Positions 13,404-27,200 of a stretch of 64,000 bases of DNA are shown piece after piece. This stretch comes from Certhia americana (Eukaryota; Chordata; Aves; Passeriformes; Certhiidae). The notes beneath the pieces are model-generated. The model was not told where the DNA came from, made no database searches, and saw only the letters and a program-made list of their open reading frames with translations. The DNA is taken from positions 71,808,058 to 71,872,057 of the forward strand of contig CM031878.1 of assembly GCA_018697195.1 (NCBI GenBank). The letters run 5' to 3'. The position numbers and the translations under genes were made by a program. The first letter of the stretch is position 1, and each line of letters begins with the position of its first letter.

Positions 13404-13935
13404 TGTTAAGGTTTAGGGCTTGACATGTGTCAGTGACCTCAGACCTAGGGGAAGGTTAACAAAACTTGGGAAGAAGGATGTACCACTGATAGTGAACACA
13501 AAGAATGCAGAATTTATGGGCCTCAAGGACATTTAGCAGAACTCTCGAGATAAGGGACTAACTGATAAAGCAAATTCAGCATTTGAGCTGAAATCAGCTC
13601 CAACTCGGTAAAAGGTAACTCCTGCAGGGGAATCTGCCACCACCAATTCACAGACCACCAACCCAAGAAGCCCGCTGACTCAAAAGAAGAGAAAGACTGA
13701 GCATGCAGACTAATTAGCATGGGAAGAGAGGGAATCATCAACCAGTAGAAGACAGAATAGTAACTAAAAAGAACTGTGTAACTTGTTGCCAATGAATACT
13801 AAAGTCTTTGTTTGCTAAAATGTAAAAATGGTAAAAAGGTTTTGATAGTTCATGTTCTTGATTTGAGAAATACCACTGAACACCCATGCTTCTGAAACAT
13901 TAAAGTAAATAGTCAATGTCTCCCTCAAGTGTCTA
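13404..13935 (+). mobile_element. Probable solo LTR of an avian (passerine-type) endogenous retrovirus
   Basis: The stretch starts with TG (TGTTAAGG at 13,404) and is moderately GC-richer than its flanks. It carries words I recognise from songbird LTRs, including CACCACCAATTCACAGACC near 13,639 and CTAATTAGCATG near 13,710. An ATTAAAGTAAATA block at about 13,899-13,911 could be the remnant polyadenylation signal. No gag, pol or env sequence lies on either side, so it is called a solo LTR left by LTR-LTR recombination. I could not find a target-site duplication, and both ends are approximate. The LTR class (ERVL or ERVK-like) is not resolved. Confidence 0.6.
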
Positions 13936-16164
13936 ACCATCAGCTTTCTGCTCACCAGGTAACAAGTCTGATTTTTGTGTACAATGTTCTCTTAGACTTT
14001 TATCACAGGAATATATCTGTTATTATATCTGTTCCAAATGAATATCAGAGCAGGTCAGATTCACTCAGATCACTGGAAAATCTCCAATGTGTTTAAACTT
14101 CATCAACCCCCCCAAAGAAAGGAGCATCTCCCAGCAGTGTGGGCCCAAGGTGTGTAAGATTAACAGTAATCGTTTTCTGTACTACATGAAGTTGTGCAAA
14201 AGGCAGGTGCTCACTCACACATGCACACAACCAACCACATACAGTCTGAGAAATGGAGTTTGTCATTTCCTCATTAGGAAATAGAAAGCACCAATGTTTA
14301 AAACCTGAAAAACTGAAGAGATCATGCTACTAAGGCATCTCTGGATGGTGAGACAAAGTGCAGTCAGAAGGAAATGCCTTTGGCAACACCTTCTCAAGCA
14401 GATTATCAACTGGCTAGAAAATGTGCTAGAAGCCCTCTCACTGGAAATTCTTTGCCTGGCTATATACTGAACAAGAGATGGAGATGTCACCAGGGCACTC
14501 CCTGAGAACTGGAAGCTGCTTGCTGCATGGTATTGCCTTCTTGGTGGATTTGTGGCTCAATGGCAACTTTGTGGTGACATTATCCAGAAGCAAGGTTGCA
14601 TAAATAGCATCTTAGTGGAAACACATATATCCTCTTACAGCCTTCCGTGAAAACTACCAGAACCCAAAAAAGGAAAAAAATTAGTTGTCTGCAGAGAGAA
14701 ACTCAGTCTTACAGCAAACCCTTTCATATGCACTGCCTGCACTCTGCTCCTCTATGAGGAGCTAATAAGAGTGAGCAGGGTGTATTCAGGGATCTGTTTA
14801 AAAGTTATATGCCTATAGGATTTTCGCACCACAGCTGGGAAACTAGATGACTGACTGATGGTGAGATATTTCTCTGATTATTTATTCTTTCCCAAATGGC
14901 ATTGGTTTCTTTGTGTCCTGGAAAAGATCTTCCTTATTCTGCATACTGACTCATGCCTCAGAAACAATAAAGACATTTCTGATATGGGGTATGATTTCAA
15001 ATAAATGTGCATAAGCATTAAGCATTTTTATGAACATAGATTCATTCATACTCCTCCTTCATAACCCAAATTAACTGAAGAACATAGTTAAAAGAAGAAA
15101 ATCAGTGCCTACACCTCAAACAATTAAATTGGTTCATTCCACCTTAAAGAATTTAGAATTATTTGTATAAGAAATGTTAGGAAGACAATTTCTAATACAA
15201 AAAACTGGGAGTGAAAATCTGTATTTCAGCTTAGCCTTTACAAACAAGGCAAGGGTGACCTTCAGTCCCTTTGCACTGAAATATTACTGTCACATCTCAT
15301 ACACTGATGTGAATGTGTAGACATCATGATTTGGATATCTTGAAGTTAAGGCCATTGCTGAAAGCAATATTGGTAGAGTACCTCTGCTGGTAAGGATGAC
15401 ACAAGAATCCTGGGATGGAAAATTTTATAGGACTAAAATTTTTATACAGCTAAGCTTGACTTCATCTTTTGCTAAACACATAGGCCCTTTTCTGTCTCTG
15501 ACACACAGCCCACAAAGCCAGTGAGATTTATGGCACACAGACTTTTCAATAATTCTGTCTAATGACTGCACCTAAAACAAGAATTTAATGAAAGACAAGA
15601 ATTAGAGACACTCTGAAATGCCAATAGAGAGAAAGAGGATATGAGTAAAGTGCAAAAGAATCTGGAGGTATTGATTTTATAACTTTTATATTATATATAT
15701 TTATTTTATATCCTTTACAATTCCAGATTCCTATCTATGTAGAGTCCATGCTATTAGGACTGCATAGTGGTCACACATTTTGGCAGATAAACAAATGCCC
15801 ACAAAGGCACATAAATGGCAGAACTTCTGTTGTGTCTTAAGGGAGGAAGGGGAGGGGGAGAGAAGAGAAGAGCAGAAGAGAAAGTAAATGCCCTTCTAGA
15901 AAATATCAGGCACTGTGAAAGTTATGTCTAGCTTCCTCTCTCCATGAAAGCTTCATTTTCTTTCTCTTTCAAAAAGGGAAAACTTTTCTAAAAGTCAAAA
16001 TAATTCATAGTTACTGGTAAAGGAAGTGACTGGATTAATATTCTATACTTACTTAGTCACATTTTTAATTCTTTACAAAAACAAATCTTTTGGTGAGGTT
16101 CAATAGACTTTTATATCTAGATGAGTGATTTGAAATGTTTATCCTTCAGAATTATGGTAACTTC
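13936..16164. other. Non-coding DNA between LTR and second CR1
   Basis: No gene is seen. The stretch holds a TATA-rich patch near 15,688-15,712 and a purine-rich tract at 15,841-15,885. Small open frames at 14,087-14,490 overlap on both strands and have no recognisable motif. Confidence 0.55.
15841..15885. repeat. Purine-rich (GGA/AGA) low-complexity tract
   Basis: The + strand is almost pure A and G over 45 bases (GGGAGGAAGGGGAGGGGGAG and AGAAG units) with a single pyrimidine. It resembles a decayed GA-type microsatellite. Confidence 0.7.
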
Positions 16165-17110
16165 ATCAGTGGGCAAGGGATGAGCTAGGGATGTCATCTA
16201 TCTAGGTTTCTGTCAGCCTTTGGTACAGTCACCCCCAAAATTCTTGCAATAAATTGATGAAAATAGGGATAAACTGCTGAATAAGGAATAGGCAGAATGG
16301 ATGCAGCCAAATAATCGCAGTTAGTAGCTCAAGGTCCAAAGGGAAGCCAGATATCAGTGGTAATCTTCAAGGTCTGTACTCAGACTGACACTATTAATAC
16401 CTTCATCAACAACATAGTCGGGATCAGTTCACCCTCAGGATTTTGCAGTCGACACAGAGCTGAGCAGTGCAGTTGATTTGCTGGAGGGAAGGTATGCTAA
16501 ACAGAGGACCTTTGGAAGACTTTAGGAGTGCAATCATCTGAACCTCATGGAGTTCTGCAAGGCCAAGTGAAAGGTTCTATTCCTGGATCAGGGGAAATTA
16601 CAGCTGTCGAGAGAGACAGTGGGGATTAATGAATTCACAGCAGCCATGTGGAATAAAACTTGAAGATACAGGTGGATGAAAAATTGCACATGAAACAGCA
16701 GTGTGTGCTGTCAGTTCAGAAAGCCATCCACATGCTGGGCTGCACAAAAAAGCAGGGTGGACAGCAGATGAAGTGAGGTTATTCTTCCCCTCTATTCCAC
16801 TTCTGTGAGAACCCACCTGGAGAATTGCATACAGGTCTGGGTCTTCAGCAAAAGGAAAACAGTGTTGGAGTGGGTCCAGAGGAGGGCTCCAAAAATAGTA
16901 CAAGTCCAGAAGTCCTTCCGCTATGAGTGCAGGCTGAGACAGTTGGGTTGCTTGGGTTGGAAAAGAAAAGCCTCCAGGGAGACCTTATAGCACCTTCCAG
17001 TGCCTAAACTGAGCTTTTGAAAAGAGGGAGACGCTTTTCACCAAGGCCTGTGGTGACAGGTCAAGAGGCAAGAGTTTTAAACAAAATAAAGCTGTTACTC
17101 AGGCTGAGAC
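16165..17110 (+). mobile_element. Second CR1-type LINE fragment, older, truncated at both ends
   Basis: This + strand CR1 fragment begins just before RT motif A and runs through the RT C-terminal region into the start of the 3' UTR. At 16,190 the motif A segment reads DVIYLGFCQPL, so the catalytic Asp has become Gly and the AFD part is lost. Motif C at 16,442-16,453 reads FAVD in place of FADD. Further on, the C-terminal words (ACCCACCTGGAGAATTGCAT, GTCCAGAGGAGGGC) are still clear. Similarity stops near 17,110 after a TTTTAAAC-containing stretch, so the terminal CR1 3' end is missing. Divergence is visibly greater than in the copy at 9.7-12.0 kb, which suggests an older subfamily or insertion. 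It is inactive. Confidence 0.85.
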
Positions 17111-20100
17111 TCTGTAACAATCCAATTATGGCTTAATTTCATAGACTGAAAATTTAAGTTAAAATTTAGGGAAAAAGCTTTTCTTCTACTTCTTCTGTGG
17201 ACAAAGTATCACAGTCCCAAATTCCATTTCATTCCTACACATACAATACACATTCTTGGTTTTTTGTTGGGTAATATACTGCCTTATTATTACACCAGAC
17301 TATTCTTTCACCAGCCTCCAAATGAGACTTGCTTCTAAACCCACTGTGAAGTCTAGCTGCTGTTTTCCTGCTCAGGTCTTTTATCTCCCATGAAAATAAT
17401 GGCAAATTCACTATCTGAAGCCATTCACTTAGCATTACCAGACAATTTATTGGAAGCATTCCTTATGAGATGCTAATTAAGGTCGCTAAAATGCACTGGT
17501 TTTGCCTTAAGATGTTACATTAATATTTATGTCAAAGCTACATCTACTTTCCCTCAAATTTAAAGGGATATGTCTATTAACATATATACATTTCCCTGCT
17601 TAGTAGAATTCCACATGGAATCTGTTGAGAATTTGAAAGGTAAAAATCAACCTGATGTCCACTACTTAACTAGAAAGGGCCAAGACAGATGTTCCCATTT
17701 GTTACAAATGTTTAAAAATTTGCAAGTTTATTTTTATAATTTTTTAGTTCTACAGCTAAATAACCTTGTAATTAAAAAACTAAATCCTAATTATTAATAC
17801 TTCTTTGCTACTTAGAAAAAAGATAGAGATTCCCAAGTGATTAAAAATTTAAATTAGCTTAGAAATAAGCTATCATTTCTTCCACAGGATATTTATTTTG
17901 GATTTCTTAAATAAAACTCAAAACAGACATCACTATTGGTGGAACACTACTAAAATGGCTGTCAAGGTGCTGTTGCAAGAAACACCTACTTGAGAATGAT
18001 CTCTTTAATCCAACTGATAAGAATAAATTAGAGGGAACACACTGTATGCCAGCTAACTGTCAAAAAGGTTTAATCGTGCCATGTTATAGCAGTTGTTGTG
18101 GTTCATGCTAGCTAGCAAGTACTGGGAAGGATTTCAAGGAGAGAAGTCTCATACTGCCTTTAAAAACAATACCTTACTCCTGGGCTTGCCACCCTCTGCC
18201 AAGAATGAATTCTATTCCAAGTCAATGCCATGTTGCTTGAGCCACTTTCTGACTTTCAGTTAGAACACATTCATTACAAAATTTGAAATCGATCAAACAC
18301 TAGTCAATATTTAATTTCAAAATGGAGTAGATATTTCAGTAAGGCCATAATATGGAGGGCTCAGAAAGGTTTCATATCACCTAAGACATCAAACTGGAAA
18401 AGGGTCCCAAAACTCTCTTTTTGATTGCCCACATTGGCTTTCCATGAAACTGCCAACCTAAAGATTGCTTTCTCTGGCACTGTGCTGTATTTAGCCACTG
18501 GCAATCCTGCCCCAGCCTCTATTGGGACAAAAAGTGAAAGGAGAGTCCTACATACCCCACCTGAGCCTCTTGCAACCCAGGGAAGCCTGTGGGTCTAAGT
18601 GGCGCCAGATGGACTGAAGAACTAAGCATGTGCAAGAAAATTCATACCTACTGCCACCCTGCAGGCTTTTCCACCCTCCCCTGAGCTACTACACTTCCAT
18701 CGCAACCAAAGTTGGGCTACACTACATGACATTTCTTTTCTTGAGCTACTTTTAGCTCTTTATTTTAAACTCAACTACTTCTCTACAAATATATGAAAAA
18801 ATATTACATTTACTGCAGTTCTGATACCAGTCACTTATTGTAATCGAATTTATATTAGATTTGGCCTAGGTGCAACCCATAAGTACAAAAGAAACTTTAG
18901 TCTGCACTTCAGTCCCCAGAGAGAGTACAAAAATGTAACATTTATTTTTTATTTTGAGAATATCACACACCATTTACATGCCACCACCAGTAAAAGCATT
19001 AATATGTCATCTCTGTTTCATAATTGCTGCTTGGAAAGCCTACAACAGAGGAGCTTCTTATTAGCACATCTGCAGGATGTGCTATGTGTTGTTTTACCTG
19101 TTCAGAATTCCACCAGAGTTCACACACAGCTTGAACACAGGGACAAAGAGGTCTTTTTGCTTTGTCAGCTGCAGCCAAGCAAGGAAACCAAACATCCCCC
19201 AAACCTAACAAACTTGAACCAAAAAAATACCTTCGCTCTGAACAAGACAAACAATCTTTTAATTTCCTCAGAAAATTCAGGGACTTTAGTTCTTTAAAAA
19301 CAGGGCATGGCTAGAACAGTATCTTGGAAGCATTTATTTGATTGAGGTATGTGACTTTGAGAGATTTAGAAAAATGGAAAAATTAAAGAATTTGGAAAAA
19401 GTTACATTTTCACTCAAACTACTTTCATTCACAGCAACAGCTACTGTAGTATTTTTCTTTTGTGAAAAACCTCACTGGGAATTAACTTTAGAAAAGCAAT
19501 TATACCCTGCTGGGTAGCTAAATGAATCAACCTGTCTAAACTATTTTTTTACTAGAAATATATCTGCATTCCAGCATCTTGAAACTATTGTGAAAACACA
19601 CACACACTACGTAAAATTAATCCCCAGGGGACCATAATGGTTGTTGTTAATAATACTCATCTGAACTTGAGGCCTCAAGTGTTGAATATCTGTCAAATAA
19701 AGAAGAGAGACAGCCAGCAGCAAAGGACAAAACAAGGGGAGCATTTTCAGCTTCAACAGGTACAAGTTGTAAATGTGAAATAGGTTGTTAGAAAAATAAA
19801 TTATTTCCTGCCCTCCTTTAATTTTTCACAATCTGTGTGGTAAAGCCCTCACCACTGACACAACTGACATAGTCTTTGCATCTGCATTCACTTACTATGA
19901 CCTAGTGGGTAAACCAATCTTGTTCTCCCTAATAGTTTAATGCCAGAAGCACTTCACATAATGTAAAACATCTCAACTTCCACAACCCCACCTCAAATTA
20001 AAGGGGAAAAAAAAAAAAAAAAACAACCAAAACAACCTGGTCATGTAATTGCTTGCCTAACAACTAAAAGGTGGTTATGAAACTCTTTTATTTTCTTGAA

Positions 20101-23100
20101 CTTTTGTTTAACAACAAGCTTAGCCCCAAATCTAACCTCTTAGGAACATCTGCAGGAAAGTACATGTCTCCCCAGTGCATCACAATTTCTTCAGTAAAAT
20201 TATGTTTAGCAGTAAATCCTACTACTGCTGCAGCATGGTCATGCCCTGGCATGTTTCTGTATTGTCACTGAAATTAATGAAATCTTCAAAGCTTAAAATA
20301 TGTCAAGCATATAATAAAGCAACATTTCCTACCTGGCATGCTGCTAATGTAACTGAGCCTCTGCAAAACCAACTGTTTTCACCAGCTGGCTTGTATTTTG
20401 TCTTTCCTGGAATGATGACACTGTAGGTGAAGTGAAGAGCCCAGTTCTTTTACCATTTCCAGTCAACACATGGTCAGCCAGGACACCTGAACAGGAGTGA
20501 AATTAATGCACATGTAGTGAATTTTCCTGACTTATAGGGATGAAGACAGAAAGCTGAAAACTATTATTGTGCATATAAATGCACTTTCTCTACATTAAGT
20601 AGGTGAGGGGCAAGCTAGTGAACCACAGAGAACCTATGATTCTCAAAATTCCTCTCCATGTACTTTCAGAGAGTCTTAAAGGGATTCCCAGGTTTCTTCT
20701 TTTTCATTATGGAAAATGCTTGTGACCCCAATTGTTAGTGTGCTGAGGAAAATTAGATTTAGACCATGAAATCTGTGTGTTCCTTTAAGCAAAGTCTTTC
20801 TTCTTTACTTATTTATTTCTACAATGCATAGGAAAATGAATTCTAGATATTGTTGAGGCCTCTGGGGTTTATTGCAGTATAAATGAAGTAATAATCATGG
20901 TGTGGAACTTTTAGAGTAAAGTGAGTGGGCAAGTGCAAATACTCAACAACCATGTTCTACCCAGCAGAAAGACTGGCAAAGAAGCTGATTTTCAGCATTT
21001 CTTCTACTACTTTTGTGGGCATAAAATAAATATGAAACTTCTGTTTTACTTTGTCAAAGAAAACCAAATGGTACTTTGTTTCATCCTTGGGAGAGTAATC
21101 TGGGCTGACCACTGCTAAACACAGACCAGTTTCCCTGACTGTCAGTTCCACTCTTCATGGGCTGAACTAAGACTGACTCAGCCCTGTTTTGCTCACTTAC
21201 AACAAGACAGTGACTGGGGTCAAGCCCCACATCCTCCACAAACACATATTTTGTGAATCGTAATAGCCACTCAGGGAGGAAAAAAAAGCAGCTTCTGAGC
21301 CGTCACTGATATACATATCCATGCAAAACAGGATTTAATCAGGGACTGAGACTTAAGCACTGCTCAAAGACAGAGAAAATCAATGAATAGTAGTGTATTT
21401 TCAGAAGGGAGGTCTTCTGCAGAAATATCATATGGTTTGTTCTCTGTGAACTTTTTTATATTTGGAATTGAACAATCAAAAGCAATTATTTTTTTTTAAG
21501 AGCAAATCTGTAAGCACTAGTATTGCATTTTCCATCTCCTGAATGTCATTGGACCATGGACATAGAAAGAATTATAGCTGTGATGAAGTTTGGTCCAATA
21601 AAAAACAGTAAATATTTTTATGGTTTCTGACACAGCACAAAAAGCTCTCAGGCAATCGTGTGTTTGCATAAGCACACAAATCCTTACCCTGTGCAGCTGC
21701 AGCTTTCCTAAAAAGAAGAATAAAGAATTCAGTGTGTCATTATTTTGAAGGGTGCAGATGACAAGTTTTAGCTGTAACAATGGTGGAATATAGTTAGCAA
21801 TACTAACCAAGAATATGAACAGCATAAACTTATCAAGTTGCATGTCATAAAAAGTCACATGGGGCAGCCAGGAATTGTGAGCTGAGACTTCTTACAGTGC
21901 ATGTGTAAATTTAAGTGTGAAAATACCACACAGCTCCACTTATCTCAGAATGCAAATATACAGACTTGTTAAATGCAGAAAAAAAACCAAAAAACAAAAA
22001 CCAAGAAACAAAACCCAGCAATATTCATTTTATTCCAGCTGATCATTTTTTGCAAGCAAAAGAATACATAATATTTAAAAATCGGGATCAATGATGTACT
22101 ATAAGATACTAAATATACCAGGCAGAAAAAAGCCTGCCTTCTTACCATATCTCTGGATGTAATTAAGGCTGTCATGATCTGAATGAGCGTGACTTGATCA
22201 AAGCTAAGCAAAACAACACCAGCTTTTTAAGCATGAAGAGATAGACAGTTTATGAAATACAAAAAGACATGGGCTAAAAGATATTCTATGAGATGAAAAT
22301 AGGTTTTTTTATGAAGGCTAATTTTAACCTCTTTCTACAATGAACTAGGTCACTTACTGCAAATATTCAGAAGCTGAAATTCTTAGAGTTTTTATAGCTG
22401 GCATACAAAAATTAATTTGAAAATGAAGAAAAGCATCCTCCCAGTCTTCAGAAAACAGAAAAATACAGTTCAAGTGTAGATTTTGACAGGCAAGGGACAG
22501 AACAAGAACTTTAACAATGTATTTACATCACTGCAGGATTTCAGATATACTTAGGATACTCAGTGATGGCTGATACTGAAGTCTGTTGCATGTGATGAAG
22601 AAATAACATTGAGTTTTGAATGAAACACCTGCAGAATATTTGACTGTATACAATTTTTTAGTTGTTGGATTTTTTTCCTTTTTGCCATTTTCAATATCCT
22701 CGAAGGATTTAACAGTATTGTCTTAACTCATCAGCTGCACTGTTAGACATCCACATTAGATGCTTTGCATACGAATTTGCATTCCACATATGAATATTGC
22801 ACAAGAAAACCCAGATAAAATCTTTCCTTTTCAGCTTAACCTGAAGTAAAATCTTTGGAGCACTCACAATAATGTCTTTGTATGTCATCAGGTCTGTAAA
22901 GTACTGCCAGTTCCACATCTGTTTCTGAATTTTGAACAGGATTCTGATTCAAAATCTCTAACAAGAGTAATAGAAACTGTTAACTGTTAAATCTGTAATT
23001 ATATATTCTTCTGACCTCTGAGATTGTTGCAGGCTTTGTTCTCATTGTCATGGAATGTTTAATTGGTCATTAAATCCTAATGGTACAAAGATTTCTTCTC

Positions 23101-24107
23101 CTTGTTAAAATACTCTAGTTATGGCATGTCAACTAACCATAAACAGAACACACACTATGACCACGGTAACATGTTCTGGTCATTCAAATGATGTCAATCA
23201 ACACATTTTACATTTACTTTGATCATCTAGTCTGTTTTACAAAAACTTTGCATTAGAGTAGATAGTTAGAGCAAGGAGGCCTTTAAACCAAGCATCCCTT
23301 TGATCAGACACATGCTCCAGAATGCAGGAAAACATGCACTGCCAAAAATACATGGACCACATAGCTGTGCAAAGAATCCATGTCCTGGTGAGGATAAGGA
23401 GGGTTTTACTGCTTTATTGCTCTTGCATCTAGGATAGGTCTTCAAGCCAAGGGTTGAAGACAGTGTCTAACGAAAACAACAGTAGAAAGAAATCCTTAAT
23501 ATTTCTCAGTCCATGTTGAGGGCCAGATTTACATGTTGCTATGTCTTTATGTAGAGGTTTGATGCTTACCAACACCACTTGACTCCCTCAGAACTAATTA
23601 ATCTAATAAACCTGGTTTTACTGCGGCAGCCATTACTCCACCCTTTTCTTCTGCAGGGGTACAGAAGGGCCAGCTGGTGGGCTTCTGCTCCACCCTGCTT
23701 TTTCAGGCAGCTAACTGCTAGGCCTCTGCAAATTCCCTGTGAAGGACAGAGACCTGGCAGCAGTTTCCACATGGGGCCATGTGAGCTGCATCTCACCACT
23801 CCCTGGAGGCTTTAAATACTTCACTTGGGAGCACCAACTGCTGTGAGATGCCAGCAGAGGTAGATTGTTCCAATGCCTCCCTTCAAGAAAGCTGGCTGCA
23901 GTGATTAAAATTAAACGAGGACGTGTCTGGCTCTTCCTTCAGGAATACTTATCAAAATGAAATATGTGACTGGTTCAGACCCAAATGATATCCAAAGATT
24001 TAGCGTAGGAGGAAGGGGTTCTTATTTTAGCAATACTGCTTCATACACGATGAAACAGGATTAAGATTTTACATACGCTCTTTTATTTGTGCATGATTTA
24101 TCTACAG
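17111..24107. other. AT-rich non-coding DNA, no gene seen
   Basis: Open frames are at most 113 codons and unrecognised. A17 at 20,007-20,023 is the only long homopolymer. The less AT-rich patches at 18,400-18,730 and 23,560-23,880 may be decayed repeats or regulatory DNA, but I cannot assign them. Confidence 0.55.
20007..20023. repeat. A17 homopolymer
   Basis: Seventeen uninterrupted A are flanked by AAAGGGG and CAACCAAAACAACC. There is no recognisable retroposon body upstream. Confidence 0.8.
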
Positions 24108-24268
24108 AAACAGCTTAATGTGTCGGCGGAACAGCGCCTATCAACAGAAGTGAAGAATCCCATGGAGCAGCGTATCTGCCTCCAGGCATAGCCAGGCAAG
24201 ACATGGATTTGTGCAAAAGAATCAAGTCCATCAAGCAGGCAAAAGAAATTCTATCTTTGGACCCATTA
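24108..24268 (+). other. Weak candidate exon (possible first coding exon or lncRNA exon)
   Basis: A splice-acceptor-like sequence (TTTATCTACAG ending at 24,107) precedes a 161-base segment that is less AT-rich than its surroundings and carries several CpG. One frame is open from 24,119 to 24,274. An ATG at 24,203 begins MDLCKRIKSIKQAKEILSLD, and a GTAAGC donor-like sequence follows at 24,269. I do not recognise the peptide as any protein family. If not spliced, the frame stops at 24,275-24,277. Acceptor, open frame and donor together are suggestive, but such combinations also arise by chance in 64 kb. Treat it as a hypothesis. Confidence 0.2.
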
Positions 24269-27200
24269 GTAAGCTGACATTATCCACAGTTATTTTTGTT
24301 AACTGAAAATAAATTTTGGTTTCATGTAAGAGCTGCATTCCGTTCAGCTTTGTGGAAAAGCACAAATGAATTACAGTGCTGCAAATACCCTAGGATCTGT
24401 CTTGTTGGCTAGTCACGGTGCACATTTTTATCCAGTCACTAAAACAGTTGTCATTTAAGCACATGTCCTCCTCCAGTTCTCTGAGCATGACACATAACCT
24501 GATTTTCTGCCTTGTGAAAAGGATGCAATAGGACAAAGGGTGCATTCAGGGGTTTCAGATGTCAGGATGACAAAATCATTTGATGGTCCCAAAGGCCAGA
24601 GCCTTTCAGCTGTAGAGATTTCCTAAGCAGTAGCACCTGCTCTTCCAGCATGGCAGCTTGGAAAGGAAAACAAGCAGCATCTGAAGAGACATTCTGCTAC
24701 ACCCTGTCTCCTCATGATAACTATCCTTCAGCAGCTTTGATGTGTCCCTTTGTCCTTATTAACTTAGGGACTGAATGTTTTCAGTGCAGTACTGTAATTG
24801 GTAACTGATTTTCTTTCAGAGCTCCTTTGGAGCTCCCAACTGGGAAATGAACTTGGCCATTTAATCTGCATCCCATCTGGACCAGCAGGATCCCTCATCC
24901 TGCAAATACTCTTCCAGTAATTCATAGCTGCTAATGTCACATGAAATTGTAATGAAGTTAGGCACATTCAAATGGGTTTTCCAGTTGTATTGTCATTGAT
25001 GTGCCTCTTTATTTATTGAGAAGGTGGTAATACTCCACATACAAAATTCTTCGTTCTAAAACTGTAATGTTAAGACATAAGTGGCAGATGGTCAAGCTTA
25101 TAATGTAAAGAATTTGGTCCCCTAATTACAGCTGGATATACCAAACATTTTGGTAATATGAGCTGTGAGTTCATACAAGCCTCTCTGCTTTCTCCCTTCA
25201 GTCCTTGTAGATGAATTCAGGTTGAAAGGTAAATCAGCCTAGCTATAAGGAGTTCACACAACAGTGATTCCCATGAATCTTACTGTGATGACAGCCTTTG
25301 TATTTAGCCCTTTTAACTCCTCTGGACCTGCAGCCTTTCTTACACTCCTTACTATCATTTCAGTCACTTCTTCTAAGGCAAAACTTGTGCTTGGAATGAC
25401 AATTCTTTTTAATTATGACTTTCCAGACTGAGCTTTTCCACTCCAGAGATGAACACAGGTAGCTCAACAGAATTAAAAGCACATTTCCCAAATTCTGAAA
25501 GTATCACCTGTGTCTGAAAAGACAGTCAACATCAGCCTGACTACTTAACACATCTCTCAGTTTCCAAAAGGACAATCAAAACATTGTTAGTATTTGTATT
25601 AACAAAGACTCATGAATCTTGCACTGCATCATTTTTGAGTAAAATCTCTGTCTGCTCACTATGTAACAAAGATTCACTTGGCTGAAACATCTGCATTAGA
25701 AAAAAAGTAAGAGTCTCAAAAAGTCTCAAAAAGGTAACCCAGATGATAAGGTAATGCAGTGAGAATATGTGAAGAAACATGAAAGTCCATAAACTGAACT
25801 GGGCATTGAAGAAAAAGCCTTTCTCAAAAATTTTTAAGATGGCAAATGTAGCATTTCTCTTTATCTGTTATGCAAAACCAGTACATACACAAAGATGCTT
25901 GCAGTTATTTACATTCATAAATTCAGTCCCAGAATTTGTTGAGACCCTTTCCTCCAATGCAATGCATTCCAAACTACCCAAGAAACACTATGTTATGGAT
26001 ATTTTAGAATATGCTATTGATGACTTTCTCTTTATACAGTACAAGAGTGGCTCTACAAATACTTTTTCTATTTATGAGTACTTGGAAGTCAGTCCATGTA
26101 AATATTTTGAGACTGACAGATTGTTAAGGTAGTCCCAGAAATCGAATCTCAGAATTTTTTATTAGTAACCTTAATTTTTATGCTCATTTTGTTCAAAATT
26201 TCAGGCTTCCCAGCAGGCTCTTAGTTAAACAGTCAGTTAGCTCCCTAACTTGACAGATAGAATTGAAATGGCTAAAGATCTACAGAAATGTCCACATAAT
26301 TACTACAAATAGGGTGGAGATGTTGCTCACAATTTTATGAATGCACAGATATCTTACACTTAGATCCAAAATGCTCAGAATACAAACATGATCTACCTCA
26401 AGAGAGCCTTAAAAATATTGTAAATATTTTATAGGGAAAAAAAAAATAAAAGAGTGCATTATGAAAAAAGGAACTGCTAATACATATTCACTTTTCAGTT
26501 AATTTTGCTGGAATCTTTTGTATTAGATCCAGAATGATGGTCAATGATAATAGGCCAAAGTTAATCCCCTGAAATGGAGATTCCTGAGAGGCAGTTAAGG
26601 GTTTTTTGGTGGTTGCAATAAAGTCTATTTTGCTCTAGTGTCCCATGCAGCCGTTTTGTGTTACACTTTCCAGAATCAGAAGCATGTATGCTACCATTTT
26701 TAGAGCAACACATTTGTTCCACAATCAGAAAATCCCATAACAAATGTGTAAAAGGGAAGAATAATTTCCTGTGGATAGTATGTGGGACAAAATATAGAAA
26801 TCCAGTATCATTTGCATTAACCAAATTGCTCATATGGAGTCTTCAACTCAAAACAGAGCACATGAAATCACTGTGTTATACCAAGTATTCAAGTTGCTGA
26901 GCAGTCTTGAAACATAGAAGATTGTTAATTAGAAAGAACTGAGAAAAAATACACTTTCTATTAATAATTAGGCAGAATGTGTGTACTGTGACAAACAATT
27001 CACAGGCAACCTACTCATCAATGACACATTTAATGGGGTATAACTTGCAAGACTCCTTTCTTGGACTTCTTTCTTTTTACTTGGATCATATCTGGTCAAA
27101 AAAAGTCTCTTCAAAGATGTAGGGTTTAAAGGTGTCTCCTCTTTCTAGTGTCCCTGCTGTGTGTTCCCCACTGTAATTAGACACAGAGTTTTCATGAAAT

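Noticed and set aside
25779..26132. 117-codon + strand frame as a gene
   Set aside because: No recognisable family, splice structure or conserved motif.
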